A stretch of DNA of 64,000 nucleotides, from NCBI GenBank assembly GCA_963826055.1, contig CAWGVO010000012.1, positions 87,139 to 151,138 of the forward strand. Reading direction: 5' to 3'. The notes under the pieces were generated by a model. That model saw only the letters and a list, made by a program, of their open reading frames with translations. It did no database searches and had not been told where the DNA came from. The DNA is from JBBDMC01 sp963826055 (GTDB lineage Bacteria; Pseudomonadota; Alphaproteobacteria; Rhizobiales; Kaistiaceae). A program made the translations under genes and the position numbers. Positions 20,593 to 29,058 of this stretch are shown piece by piece. Within the stretch, counting starts at the first letter, position 1; each line of letters starts with the position of its first letter.

Positions 20593-20668
20593 GGGGCCGT
20601 AGCTCAGTTGGGAGAGCGCGACGTTCGCAATGTCGAGGTCAGGGGTTCGATTCCCCTCGGCTCCACCA
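20593..20668 (+). tRNA. tRNA-Ala (anticodon CGC)
   Basis: A 76-nt cloverleaf with encoded CCA. The acceptor GGGGCCG pairs with CGGCTCC with one G-U. The D-arm starts with GTAGCTCAGTTGGGAGAGC. The anticodon stem CGACG/TGTCG encloses loop TTCGCAA with anticodon CGC, which reads GCG. The T-arm contains GGTTCGATTCC. It is a normal gene. Confidence 0.96.
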
Positions 20669-20757
20669 GTCCTCCGGGCGTTTCCGCCAGTTTCGTTCCG
20701 CGCGGCGCGGATTTCCGCCAGGCGTTGGCGTTTTATGGACGCAGTTGAGTCCGGCCC

Positions 20758-21519
20758 ATGCTGCAATACGCGCCGAAGGGCCTGATCGGCCTCCTCACCC
20801 CTCAGGCCAACACCACCGTCGAGCCCGAGTTCGCTGTCCTGTGTCCACCGGGCTTCGCCACGATCGCGGCGCGGCTGACCAGCGACAAGCCGACCATCAA
20901 CGAGCGGCTGGTCGACTACATCGGCTCGATCGATCGCACCCTCGACCGGTTCGCCAACGCCCCTGTTGCAGCCGTCGCCTTCGCCTGCACCGGCGCGTCT
21001 TACTTGATCGAGCCGGCCCGCGGTGCCGCCGCGAATGCGGCCACCACAGAGACCCGCGGATATCCCTTCGTCACCGCCGCCGATGCGGTGCACGACGCGC
21101 TCCAGGTGCTCGGCAGCAGGCGCGTCGGCATCGTGTCCCCCTACGCCGGCTCCCTGCATGAGGCGTGCCTCGCCTATTGGCCGAAGCGCGGCGTCGACAT
21201 CGCAAAGGTGGTGCAAATCGGGAGTGCCGGCGACGGCTTCCACCCCATCTACGCACTCGACTCGTCGGCGTCTCTCAGCGGCGTGGAGGCCCTCGGCAAT
21301 GACATCGACGTCGTTGCCATACTGGGAACCGGCCTGCCGACGCTGCCGACCATCTTGCGCATGGCGGCCGGCCCCATCCCGGTGATCTCACCCAATCTTT
21401 GTCTGATGTGGCGCACGGCGCTCGCCATCGGCGGGGTCGCGCCGTCGGTGGAAAACCTGATGCCGTGGATCAGGGCGGAAGGCTGGGGCGCGCGCCTTCG
21501 GGAGCGGATCGGGACCTGA
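20758..21519 (+). CDS. Aspartate/glutamate racemase superfamily enzyme (maleate isomerase/arylmalonate decarboxylase-like)
   Basis: A 253-aa cofactor-free isomerase-fold enzyme. The N-terminus GLIGLLTPQANTTVEPEF and two catalytic Cys candidates, in AFACTGASYL near residue 81 and ISPNLCLMW near residue 218, are the hallmarks of the maleate cis-trans isomerase/AMDase group within the Asp/Glu racemase superfamily. The repeated VGIVSPY and DVVAILGTGLPTL strands fit the two-lobe fold. It probably acts on a small dicarboxylate or malonate-type acid, which would suit the adjacent TRAP uptake cluster it converges on; that link is inference. The start ATG 20758 has a poor ribosome site. Confidence 0.8.
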   Translation: MLQYAPKGLIGLLTPQANTTVEPEFAVLCPPGFATIAARLTSDKPTINERLVDYIGSIDRTLDRFANAPVAAVAFACTGASYLIEPARGAAANAATTETRGYPFVTAADAVHDALQVLGSRRVGIVSPYAGSLHEACLAYWPKRGVDIAKVVQIGSAGDGFHPIYALDSSASLSGVEALGNDIDVVAILGTGLPTLPTILRMAAGPIPVISPNLCLMWRTALAIGGVAPSVENLMPWIRAEGWGARLRERIGT

Positions 21520-21525
21520 GTTCGC

Positions 21526-21954
21526 CTACCCGCGAACCACCAGCACCGAGCAGTTGGCGTGGCGCATGACCCGCTCGGCATTCGGCCCGATCAGGTAGTC
21601 GCGGAACGCCGGCCGGTGTGATGCCATCACGATCAGGTCGGCACCGATCGCGCCGGCCGCCTCGACGATCTCGTGGTAGATGTTGCCCGAGCGGACCATC
21701 GCCTTGACCGGCACCTCCTTGGGCACTTGCGCCGCGCAGAGCGCCTCCAGGTCCCGCTTCGCCGTCGCCAGCGCCCGCTCCATGAAGTCGGCCGGGAAAT
21801 AGGCGCCGACCATCCCCTCGCCGAAGTTGGGCACGACGGTGAGAACGTTGAGGCTGCCTCCCTCGCCGCGCGCCTGCTCGATGGCTGCCGGCAGCGCCTT
21901 CTGCCATGAACTGGCTTCGCCGAGATCGATCGGCAGCAGGATCGTCTTGAACAT
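21526..21954 (-). CDS. Universal stress protein (UspA family)
   Basis: A 142-aa cytosolic UspA-fold protein. It begins MFKTILLPIDLGEASSWQKAL, with the first strand and conserved Asp, and ends with IVMASHRPAFRDYLIGPNAERVMRHANCSVLVV, read in pieces. The usual ATP-binding GxxG-type loop is only partly matched (IGPNAERVM), so nucleotide binding is uncertain. The start codon immediately follows the stop codon of the TRAP permease gene, a known arrangement in which a Usp regulates TRAP transport. Confidence 0.9.
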   Translation of the reverse strand: MFKTILLPIDLGEASSWQKALPAAIEQARGEGGSLNVLTVVPNFGEGMVGAYFPADFMERALATAKRDLEALCAAQVPKEVPVKAMVRSGNIYHEIVEAAGAIGADLIVMASHRPAFRDYLIGPNAERVMRHANCSVLVVRG

Positions 21955-24374
21955 TCAGGTCGCCTCCGCGCCGGCCGCACCGCCCGCGCCCCGCGCCTGC
22001 TCGCGGCGCAAGCGCAGTAGTTGCGAATAAAAGACCAGCACCCAGAAGAAGGAAGCCGAAGGGATAGACCAGCTCCTTGGGCGGCAGCCCCGTCCGCTCG
22101 ATGTCGATGCCCGTGACGAAATCGCCGAAGTCGATGCCGGCCGACGCCGCCGGGCCGCCGAAGGCAGCCGAGCGCACGACCCAGCGGTTTGCCTGCTGGG
22201 CAAGCGTCAATCCGAACGGCCCCTGTATCTGCAGCCCGCCCGGCTCCGGCGTCTGCAGCGCAAACAGCTTGTAGCGGTCGCCGTAGTTGGTGTGCCGGGT
22301 GATGTGGAATTGAACGATCTGCCCCGGGGCGGGGGTGACCGTGCCGCTGGCGAAGTCTTGCGGGGCGATCGGCTCGAACGGCGGGTAGAGGCGGTCCATG
22401 AACAGGCCCGGACGGAACAGCGCCAGCACCACCAGCACCAGCGCCAGGCTCTCCCACAGCCGGTTCTTCACCAGCATCCAGTTCTGCGTCAGCGATGCGA
22501 ACGACAGGATCGCCAGCAGCGACGCGACGAACACCAGCAGCCCGTACCAGACGTTATCGACACCGATCAGCAGCAGCGTCGGGTTGAAGATGAACACCAC
22601 CGGCAGGATGGCCGTGCGGATATCGTAGAGGAATGCCTGCACGCCGGTCTTGAGCGGCGACGCCCGCGAGATGGCCGATGCCGCGAATGCCGCCAGGCAC
22701 ACCGGCGGCGTCGAATCGGCAAGCAGGCCGAAGAAGAAGACGTAGAGGTGGACGGCGATCAGCGGGATCACCAGTCCGGCGGCACTGCCGAGCTCGACCA
22801 CCACCCCGGCCATCAGCGAGGCGACGACCAGGTAGTTGGCGGTCGTCGGCAGCCCCATGCCGAGAATGATGCACAAGACCGCCGTCAGCCCGAGCAGGAT
22901 GAAGACGTTGCCCGCGGCGATCGCCTCCATCACGCTGATCAGCGCGTTGGAGAGACCGGTCGACGAAACCGCGCCGACGATGATGCCGGCGGCGGCGACC
23001 GCCACCGCGATGCCGATCATGCTGCGCGCGCCGGCGATCATGCCGTCGATGCTGTCGGCGATCCCCTGCCACAATGCGCCAAGGACATTGCGACCGCCTG
23101 CCCGCACCTCGCGCACCAGCGGGCGCACCAGCACGATCGCGAACAGCGACAGGATCGAATAGAAGACCGAGGCCTGCGGGCTCCAGCGCCGGACGATCAG
23201 CAGATAGACGAGGATCGCCAGTGGAAAGAGGTAGAGGACGCCGCCGCGCAAGGTCCTCACCAGCGGCGGGATGTCGGCCGCCGGCAGGCCGCGCAGGCCG
23301 AGCTTCAGCGCTTCCAGATGCGAGATGTAGAAGAGCGCAATGTAGGCGATCGTCGCGGGAATGAAGGCTGCCTTGACGACGTCGAAATAGGTGACGCCGA
23401 TGAACTCGGCGATGATGAACGCCGCCGCACCCATGATCGGCGGCATCAGCTGGCCGTTGGTCGAGGCGGCAACCTCGATGGCGCCTGCCTTCACCGCCGG
23501 CATCCCGGTCTTGATCATCACGGGAATGGTGAACGTGCCGGTGGTCACCACGTTGGCGATCGACGAGCCCGAGATCATGCCGGTCAGGCCCGAGGCGAGG
23601 ATCGCCGCCTTCGCCGGGCCGCCGCGCATGCGCCCGACCAGCGCGAAGGCAAGGTCGAGGAAGAACTGGCCGGCGCCGGCCTTCTCCAGCAGCGCGCCGA
23701 AGAAGACGAACAGGAAGACGAAGCTGGTCGACACGCTGAGCGGAATGCCGAAGATCGCCTCGCCGCCCAGCCACTGGTAGCCGATCAGCCGCTGCAGCGA
23801 GACGCCCTTGTGCGAGATGACCAGCGGCATCTGCTGGCCGAAGATCGAATAGAGCAGGAAGATCGTGCACACGATCACCAGCGGAATGCCGATCGCCCGC
23901 CGGGTCGCCTCCAGCAGCAGAAGGATGCCGAGGCCGCCGATGATCGCCTCGATGGGGATCGTCAGCGAGCCGAAGTGCCATTGAAGCAGGACGCCCTGGC
24001 GCAGGACCAGACCGTTGTAGCCGAAGAACAGGTACGACGCGCATGCCGCCGCCAGCACGGCGAAGGCGATGTCGTACCACGGGATCGGCCGGTGACGGTG
24101 AATGCGAGCGGATTGGAAAGACGAGGAAGGCCAGCGCCAGGCCGAAGGCAAGATGCACCGCCCGCGCCGGCACGTCGGTGATGATCCCCGCCGGAAAGAT
24201 CCGCCCCAGCATGAACGGCAGCGGCGAGGCGATCCACATCTGGAACAGCGTCCACAGCGTGCACAGAACGGCGATGACACGATTGAGCGTCGGCCCGGCC
24301 ACCCGGCCCGACTCGAGCCGCTCCGCGGCCTCGGTGGCCGCGTCGGTCACGCTGCCCCGCCTGCGGCTCCGCAC
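21955..24374 (-). CDS. TRAP transporter fused permease (DctQM type, TAXI family), two frameshifts
   Basis: An approximately 800-aa inner-membrane permease with the small DctQ-like and large DctM-like parts fused, as is usual for TAXI TRAP systems that drive solute uptake with the Na+ or H+ gradient. Family segments include FGALLEKAGAGQFFLDLAF, GLTGMISGSSIANVVTTG, STNGQLMPPIMGAAAF, ILGMGLPTTANYLVVA and FGLLADSTPPVCLAAFA. A C-terminal soluble PDZ-like extension (AASAGIDFGDFVTGIDIERTG) precedes a last TM. Single-base insertions near 24090-24112 and near 22040 break the frame; both sides are well conserved. The start is GTG 24374, or possibly 24350. It is co-oriented with the receptor upstream and Usp downstream. 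Confidence 0.88.
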
Positions 24375-24413
24375 GCGCTGGCATTGGTCATATGGGCCCG
24401 CCGCAATCAGAAG

Positions 24414-24444
24414 GGCCGGCGCCCTCGTCAGGAGAGCGCCGGCC
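24414..24444 (-). terminator. Intercistronic hairpin between TAXI receptor and TRAP permease
   Basis: GGCCGGCGC and GCGCCGGCC form a perfect 9-bp stem around a 13-nt loop, 19 nt after the receptor stop codon. No T-run follows in the minus direction. Such a hairpin could stabilise the receptor message or give partial termination, so the receptor is made in excess over the permease. Confidence 0.5.
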
Positions 24445-24462
24445 GCACCTCGGTCGGCCGGA

Positions 24463-25458
24463 CTACATCCAGCCCTTTTCCTTGTAGTACTTCAGCGCGC
24501 CCGGATGGATCGGCGCCGACAGCCCGTCCTTGATCATGGTGGCCGGGTCGAGGTTGGCGAAGGCCGGGTGCAGCGAGCGGAACTGGTCGAGGTTGTCGAA
24601 CACCGCCTTGGTCACCTGGTAGACGACGTCATCCGGCACGTCGGCGCTGGTCACGAACGTCGCCTTGACGCCGAACGTGGTGACGTCCTCGGTGGTCGTC
24701 GAGTAGGTGCCTTTCGGGATCGTCGCCCAGGCATAGTAGTCGTGCTCAGCGACAAGCTTCTGGGCGCCCGGATCGCTCTTGAGGTCGACGATGTAGGCGC
24801 CGCATCCGTCGGTGGCGACCGCCACGCCGGCGTTGGGGAAGCCGACCGTGTAGCCGTAGGCGTCGATGTTGCCGTCGCACAGTGCGGTGGACTGCTCGGT
24901 CGAGGTTAGCTCAGTGGCAACCGCGAAGTCGGCGGTGGTCATGCCGTCAACCGCCATCAGCTCCTCGGTCGTGCCGCGCTGGCCGGAGCCGGGGTTGCCG
25001 ATGTTGAAGCGCTTGCCCTTGAGGTCGGCCCACGAGTGGACGCCGGAGTCCTTGCCGGCGATGACCTGGTACGGCTCGCTGTGAACCGAGAACACCGCCC
25101 GCAGCTTCGGGCACGACGCAACCTTGTCAGCCGCATCGCCCTTGAAGGCGTGATACTGCCAGTCGGACTGGGCGACGCCGAAGTCCAGTTCGCCGGCGCA
25201 GATCTGTCCGATGTTGTACGTCGAGCCGGCGGTCGACGGCGCCGAGCAGCGCAGGTGGTTCTGTTCCTCGCTGCGCCCCTCCGACGCGGCAGCGTTCACC
25301 AGCTGGCAGACAGAGTTTCCAACCACGAAGTAAACGCCTGTCGGCCCGCCGGTTCCGATGGTGATGTATTTGATGCTGTCCGCAGCAGCCGCCGGGCCGG
25401 CCGAGGCCAGCGCCAGAACGGCCGATGCCGCCACTGCCGTGATGATGGCTTTCTTCAT
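24463..25458 (-). CDS. TAXI family TRAP transporter solute receptor
   Basis: A 331-aa periplasmic binding protein. The signal peptide MKKAIITAVAASAVLALASA with GPAAAA cleavage is clear. The mature part opens IKYITIGTGGPTGVYFVVGN, the TAXI signature, and continues with GQICAGELDFGVAQSDW, FSVHSEPYQVIAGKDSG and RFNIGNPGSGQRGTTEELM. The ligand of TAXI receptors is often glutamate, 2-oxoglutarate or another small acid, but it cannot be read from sequence. It is encoded directly upstream of the fused permease and downstream of the BKACE-like gene, supporting one transport and catabolism unit. Confidence 0.92.
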   Translation of the reverse strand: MKKAIITAVAASAVLALASAGPAAAADSIKYITIGTGGPTGVYFVVGNSVCQLVNAAASEGRSEEQNHLRCSAPSTAGSTYNIGQICAGELDFGVAQSDWQYHAFKGDAADKVASCPKLRAVFSVHSEPYQVIAGKDSGVHSWADLKGKRFNIGNPGSGQRGTTEELMAVDGMTTADFAVATELTSTEQSTALCDGNIDAYGYTVGFPNAGVAVATDGCGAYIVDLKSDPGAQKLVAEHDYYAWATIPKGTYSTTTEDVTTFGVKATFVTSADVPDDVVYQVTKAVFDNLDQFRSLHPAFANLDPATMIKDGLSAPIHPGALKYYKEKGWM

Positions 25459-25661
25459 GCTTCGTTCCTTTCTTCTCAGTCGACTGATCGAAAAGGAGCA
25501 CGCGCGCCGACTGCGCCATCTGTCGCATCAGCGCTGATCGCCCTCCCGCGAAGCGGACGCCACGTGTCGACGCCCGCTGAGCGTGGCGGCCATTCAACAC
25601 TCTGGAGACGCATTTGACCACCCCGGCCCGGCATTCAACGCCAGGTGGCAGCGAGCGGACC

Positions 25662-26483
25662 TTAGTTCCGTCGGCGTCGGCGAGCGGCCGCCCGAGAAGT
25701 CGCGCCGCGCCTACCGCAACGGCAACCAGATCGGCGTTGGTTCGTGCGACGCGCCCGTCCGGCATGGTCACGTTGTTTTCGAAGCCGACACGGACGTGAC
25801 CGCCAAGGCCTGCCGCAACCGTCGCGCACGCCGCCTCCTTCGGCCCGAACGCGCACACCGCCCACGGCTCGCCGCGCAGCCCGCCGTCCGCCACGAAGGG
25901 CACGAGATCGGCGGGCGAGGCATCCGCCGGCGGCTCGTAGCGGCCAAGCACGAACAGCCGGAACGGATGGCGCTCGGGCACCACGCCGCGCGCCACGAGA
26001 TCATCGAAGCGGCGCATGTCATCGGCGTCGTAGAGAATGTATTGCGTCGCCACCGCTTCACGCCGGCACCATGCGAGAAAAGCCGCCGCGCCCGCCTCAT
26101 GCTCGGCGGACGGGATTAGCTCGCGCACCGCCAGGCTGACCGCCTCCGGCTTCAGCGCCCGCACCGCCGCCATCTGCTCTTCCGGCGTGAACCGTCCGAC
26201 CGCCTCGGTCGTCACCTGCACTACCATGCGGTTGCCGACCTCGGCCCGAACGGCCGCGATCGCGGCACGATAGGCGTCGGCATCGAGCGTGTGGCGGCCG
26301 TGCTCGTCGCGGACGTGCAGGTGCAGCATGGCGGCGCCCGCCTCCAGCGCCGCCCGCGCTTCGCGTGGCAATTTCTGCCGGCGTGATCGGCAGCGCCGGG
26401 TGGTCGCGTTTGGTCTTGCGCGCTCCGTTCGGCGCCACCGCCACGATCAGCGGCGTCCACGCGACCGCCGGGACCCCCGTCAC
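25662..26483 (-). CDS. 3-keto-5-aminohexanoate cleavage (BKACE/DUF849) family enzyme, frameshifted
   Basis: A TIM-barrel enzyme that uses Zn2+ to cleave a beta-keto acid with acetyl-CoA. The N-terminus reads VPAVAWTPLIVAVAPNGARKT and PALPITPAEIA, then after one extra base near 26372-26380 the frame resumes with REARAALEAGAAMLHLHVRD. HLHVRD supplies the metal-binding His pair. Later blocks VQVTTEAVGRFTPEEQ, GLGGHVRVGFENNVTMPDG and AARLLGRPLADADG are normal. No stop follows in frame, so a second indel near 25665-25675 probably hides it; the end given (a TAA in the next frame) is tentative. Its start overlaps the lysR stop by 4 nt. The substrate is unknown. Confidence 0.8.
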
Positions 26484-27430
26484 CGGACCACGGCCCGGCT
26501 GCGCCGCGCCGAGCGCCCGCGGCGCGACGGCGCTTGCCGCCCCCCGGCGACGACGCCGGTCAACAGATCGACCAGCGCCTCCTGTGCCGCGCTGGCGTGG
26601 CGCTGGCGATGCCGCACCAGGGCGAATTCGCGCTCCGGCAGCGTGATCGGCACCACCTTGAGGACACCGGCGGCAAGGTCCCGCGCGACCACGTGCTCCG
26701 AAATGATGGTGGCGCCCGCACCCGCCTCCACCGCCTCGCGCACCGCTTCGTTGCTCGGCAGCACCAGAAACACCGGCAGGTCGGCCAGCGTCATCCCCGC
26801 GCGGGCGGCGACATCGGCGAGCACCTCGCGCGTGCCGGAGCCTTCTTCCCGGATCACCCAGGGAACGGCGGTGAGATCGGGCCGGCCCGGCGCGATCTGG
26901 GGAGGCGGCCTGCGGTTGGCGCTGATGACGAGGACCAGCCGGTCGCGGTCGACCACCTGGCGCGTCAGACTGGCATCGTCGGTGGCGCCTTCGACGAGGC
27001 CGAGGTCGGCGGCTCCCTCCACCACCGAGCGTTCCACCTGGCGCGTATTGCCGATGGTGACGTCGAGCTGAATTCCGGGGTGGGCGGCATGGAATGTGGC
27101 GAGGCGCCGCGGCAGCCAGTACGTGGCGATCGTCTGGCTGGCGGCGACCGACAGCGTGCCGGTCACCAGCCCCGCCAGGTCATCGAGGATGGCCCGCGCG
27201 GCCGCGGCACGATCGAGCACCGCCCGCGCCTCGGGCAGGAACCGGCGCCCCGTATCGGTCAGTTCGATCCCGCGTCCGACGCGGTCGAACAGCACGGCGC
27301 CGGTCCGCGCCTCCAGCGCCGCCACCGCCGCCGAGGCCGCCGATTGGGTCATGCCGAGATCGGCGGCGGCCCGGGTGACGTGGGCATGATCGGCGATGGC
27401 GACGAAGATGCGAAGCTGTTCGAGCGTCAT
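26480..27430 (-). CDS. LysR family transcriptional regulator
   Basis: A regulator of about 316 aa. The winged HTH at residues 1-60 is textbook (MTLEQLRIFVAIADHAHVTR, AAADLGMTQSAASAAVAALE). It is followed by a substrate-binding effector domain with LSVAASQTIATYWLPRRLATF and EEGSGTREVL, close to the CysB/CbbR-like phosphate- or acid-sensing group. The start at 27430 gives the usual N-terminus; in-frame starts at 27445 and 27451 also exist. Its stop overlaps the BKACE start by 4 nt, so it heads that operon. It is also divergent from aprM, 288 nt away, so an effect on sulfur genes cannot be excluded. Confidence 0.92.
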   Translation of the reverse strand: MTLEQLRIFVAIADHAHVTRAAADLGMTQSAASAAVAALEARTGAVLFDRVGRGIELTDTGRRFLPEARAVLDRAAAARAILDDLAGLVTGTLSVAASQTIATYWLPRRLATFHAAHPGIQLDVTIGNTRQVERSVVEGAADLGLVEGATDDASLTRQVVDRDRLVLVISANRRPPPQIAPGRPDLTAVPWVIREEGSGTREVLADVAARAGMTLADLPVFLVLPSNEAVREAVEAGAGATIISEHVVARDLAAGVLKVVPITLPEREFALVRHRQRHASAAQEALVDLLTGVVAGGRQAPSRRGRSARRSRAVVR

Positions 27431-27718
27431 GAGTTCAACATACATTATCACTCAAAATGACAAAAACAATTTGTTGGATTGATTGATCGACCTGCGACAT
27501 GTTGCCCGCAAGCATAAAGAAAGCCGCTTCATGGACACTGCCAACGGGCGGTTTGCGGGCAGGATCGCCGTCGCCTTGCGTCACGCCGTTTCCTGGTTGC
27601 AACATCGCGTTCGCCGCGACGACTACCGGCCGGAGCGGCACTATATGCGGGGACCCGGCCCGAAGAGCGGCTGCAAGGGCGCTCGTGCGAGCGGGTCGCA
27701 TAGGGGGGAAGTCAGCTC
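27431..27718. promoter_or_regulatory. Divergent lysR-aprM intergenic region
   Basis: This 288-nt region carries the promoters for lysR and for the apr operon. An AT-rich patch at 27440-27485 contains the palindrome AACAA-T-TTGTT at 27465-27475, which has the dyad form expected of a LysR-type operator. CTATATG near 27642-27648 might be the aprM -10 element. Short open frames here lack coding character. Confidence 0.4.
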
Positions 27719-28537
27719 GTGATCACAAGCAGTCCATTCGCCGCGCTGACGGCGTCGATACCGCCCGCCGCCATCCAGGTGTACGTGGCCGTCATGATAT
27801 TGCTGGTCATCGGTGGCACGCTCTTCGACGTCGTGCACAAGAAGAGCGCCCGGTATTTCTTCGAGAACTGGCGGCGCACCAGGACGAGGGGGCGGAAGGT
27901 TGGCAGCGGCGAAATGGTGTCGCTGGCCGTACAGACCGTCGCCGTCGACGTTCTGACGTCGGGCGAATTCTGCAACCAGCGCCGCCGCATCGCCCACCTC
28001 CTCGGCATGTACGGCTTCGTGATCTACGTCGTCACGACCGTGATCCTGGTCTTCGCCTACCCGACCCCCGCCACTCCTGCGCCCGCCATCATTCCGCTGC
28101 TGTGGTACCTCGGCGCCCTCATGGTCTGCGTCGGCGGCTACTGGTTCTGGTTCTTCATCCGCGTCGACGTTGCCTCGGAGGGCAACCCGCCGTTCCGTCT
28201 GGTTCAGGCGGACCTGTTCGTCGTCTCGCTGGTGCTGAGCGCGACCCTTGGCATCCTGTGGGCCCTCACCCAGTGGAGCGTCCTCCTCGTCCTCTACCTC
28301 ATCGCCAGCACGGTGCTTTTCGGGGCGGTGCCGTGGTCCAAGTTCGCCCACATGTTCTTCAAGCCGGCGGCGGCCTTCGAGAAAAGAGTGTCCAAGGCCA
28401 ACGGTACGGCCGCGAACCTGCCGACCCAGAGCCGCGACGATCCCGAACAACAGAAAAGACACTCCATGGAACTGTTGCGAGACGCTCCGATGCGAATGGG
28501 GCTGGGCATCAAGCGCGAAGCGCCCCGTCACTACTGA
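27719..28537 (+). CDS. aprM: Adenylylsulfate reductase membrane anchor AprM
   Basis: A 272-aa inner-membrane protein with about five hydrophobic segments (starting IQVYVAVMILLVIGGTLFDV and MYGFVIYVVTTVILVFAYP, then PLLWYLGALMVCVGGYWFWF, LFVVSLVLSATLGILWAL and LLVLYLIASTVLFGAVPW) and a cytoplasmic C-terminal tail. In sulfur-oxidising bacteria AprM replaces the QmoABC complex and links AprBA to the quinone pool. The segment FGAVPWSKFAHMFFKP with its His is typical of quinone/heme-type anchors. The start is GTG 27719 after GGGGGGAA. It heads the aprM-aprB-aprA operon, which makes the call firm despite low general conservation. Confidence 0.87.
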   Translation: MITSSPFAALTASIPPAAIQVYVAVMILLVIGGTLFDVVHKKSARYFFENWRRTRTRGRKVGSGEMVSLAVQTVAVDVLTSGEFCNQRRRIAHLLGMYGFVIYVVTTVILVFAYPTPATPAPAIIPLLWYLGALMVCVGGYWFWFFIRVDVASEGNPPFRLVQADLFVVSLVLSATLGILWALTQWSVLLVLYLIASTVLFGAVPWSKFAHMFFKPAAAFEKRVSKANGTAANLPTQSRDDPEQQKRHSMELLRDAPMRMGLGIKREAPRHY

Positions 28538-28578
28538 GAACCGGTCCGCAAAGTCCCAACGGGTAAGGGAGCCGCCTG

Positions 28579-29058
28579 ATGCCTACCTTCGTCTACATGA
28601 CGCGCTGCGACGGCTGCGGACACTGCGTCGACATCTGTCCGTCGGACATCATGCACATCGATAAGACGTATCGTCGCGCCTACAACATCGAACCGAACAT
28701 GTGCTGGGAGTGCTACTCCTGCGTCAAGGCGTGTCCGCAGCACGCGATCGATGTGCGCGGCTACGCCGACTTCGCGCCGCTCGGCCACAGCGTTCGCGTC
28801 GACCGCGACGAAGAGAAGGGCACGATCGCCTGGAAGATCATCTTCCGCAACGGCACCGAAAAGAATTTCCTCTCGCCCATCACCACCAAGCCCTGGGGCC
28901 AGGCGATCCCGAAGCTCGCGGAGGTTCCCGGGCCCAGCCAGGACATGCGCGACGGGCAGCTTCTCTACAACGAGCCGAAGTACATCCGCATGGATGACGG
29001 CGGCCTGCGTACGCTCGAGTCCGCCGGCCTCAAGATGAAGAAAGGCGTGTACTACTGA
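28579..29058 (+). CDS. aprB: Adenylylsulfate reductase beta subunit (iron-sulfur)
   Basis: A 159-aa electron-transfer subunit with two [4Fe-4S] clusters. Cluster ligands are Cys10, 13, 16 and 20 (CDGCGHCVDICP) and Cys42, 45, 48 and 52 (CWECYSCVKACP). The remaining part, with GYADFAPLGHSVRVDRDE and the C-terminal tail EPKYIRMDDGGLRTLESAGL, is the AprB-specific region that wraps around AprA. It moves electrons between the AprA flavin and the membrane anchor. The stop codon overlaps the aprA start by one base (TGATG), so synthesis of the two subunits is coupled. Confidence 0.96.
   Translation: MPTFVYMTRCDGCGHCVDICPSDIMHIDKTYRRAYNIEPNMCWECYSCVKACPQHAIDVRGYADFAPLGHSVRVDRDEEKGTIAWKIIFRNGTEKNFLSPITTKPWGQAIPKLAEVPGPSQDMRDGQLLYNEPKYIRMDDGGLRTLESAGLKMKKGVYY

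Noticed and set aside
22292..24181. A plus-strand open frame of about 630 codons opposite the TRAP permease
   Set aside because: It is antisense to a clear membrane protein; it is very rich in Arg, Asp, Gln and His with no motif.
27483..27722. A short plus-strand frame overlapping the aprM start
   Set aside because: No ribosome-binding site, a composition typical of non-coding GC-rich DNA, and an overlap with the well-supported aprM start.
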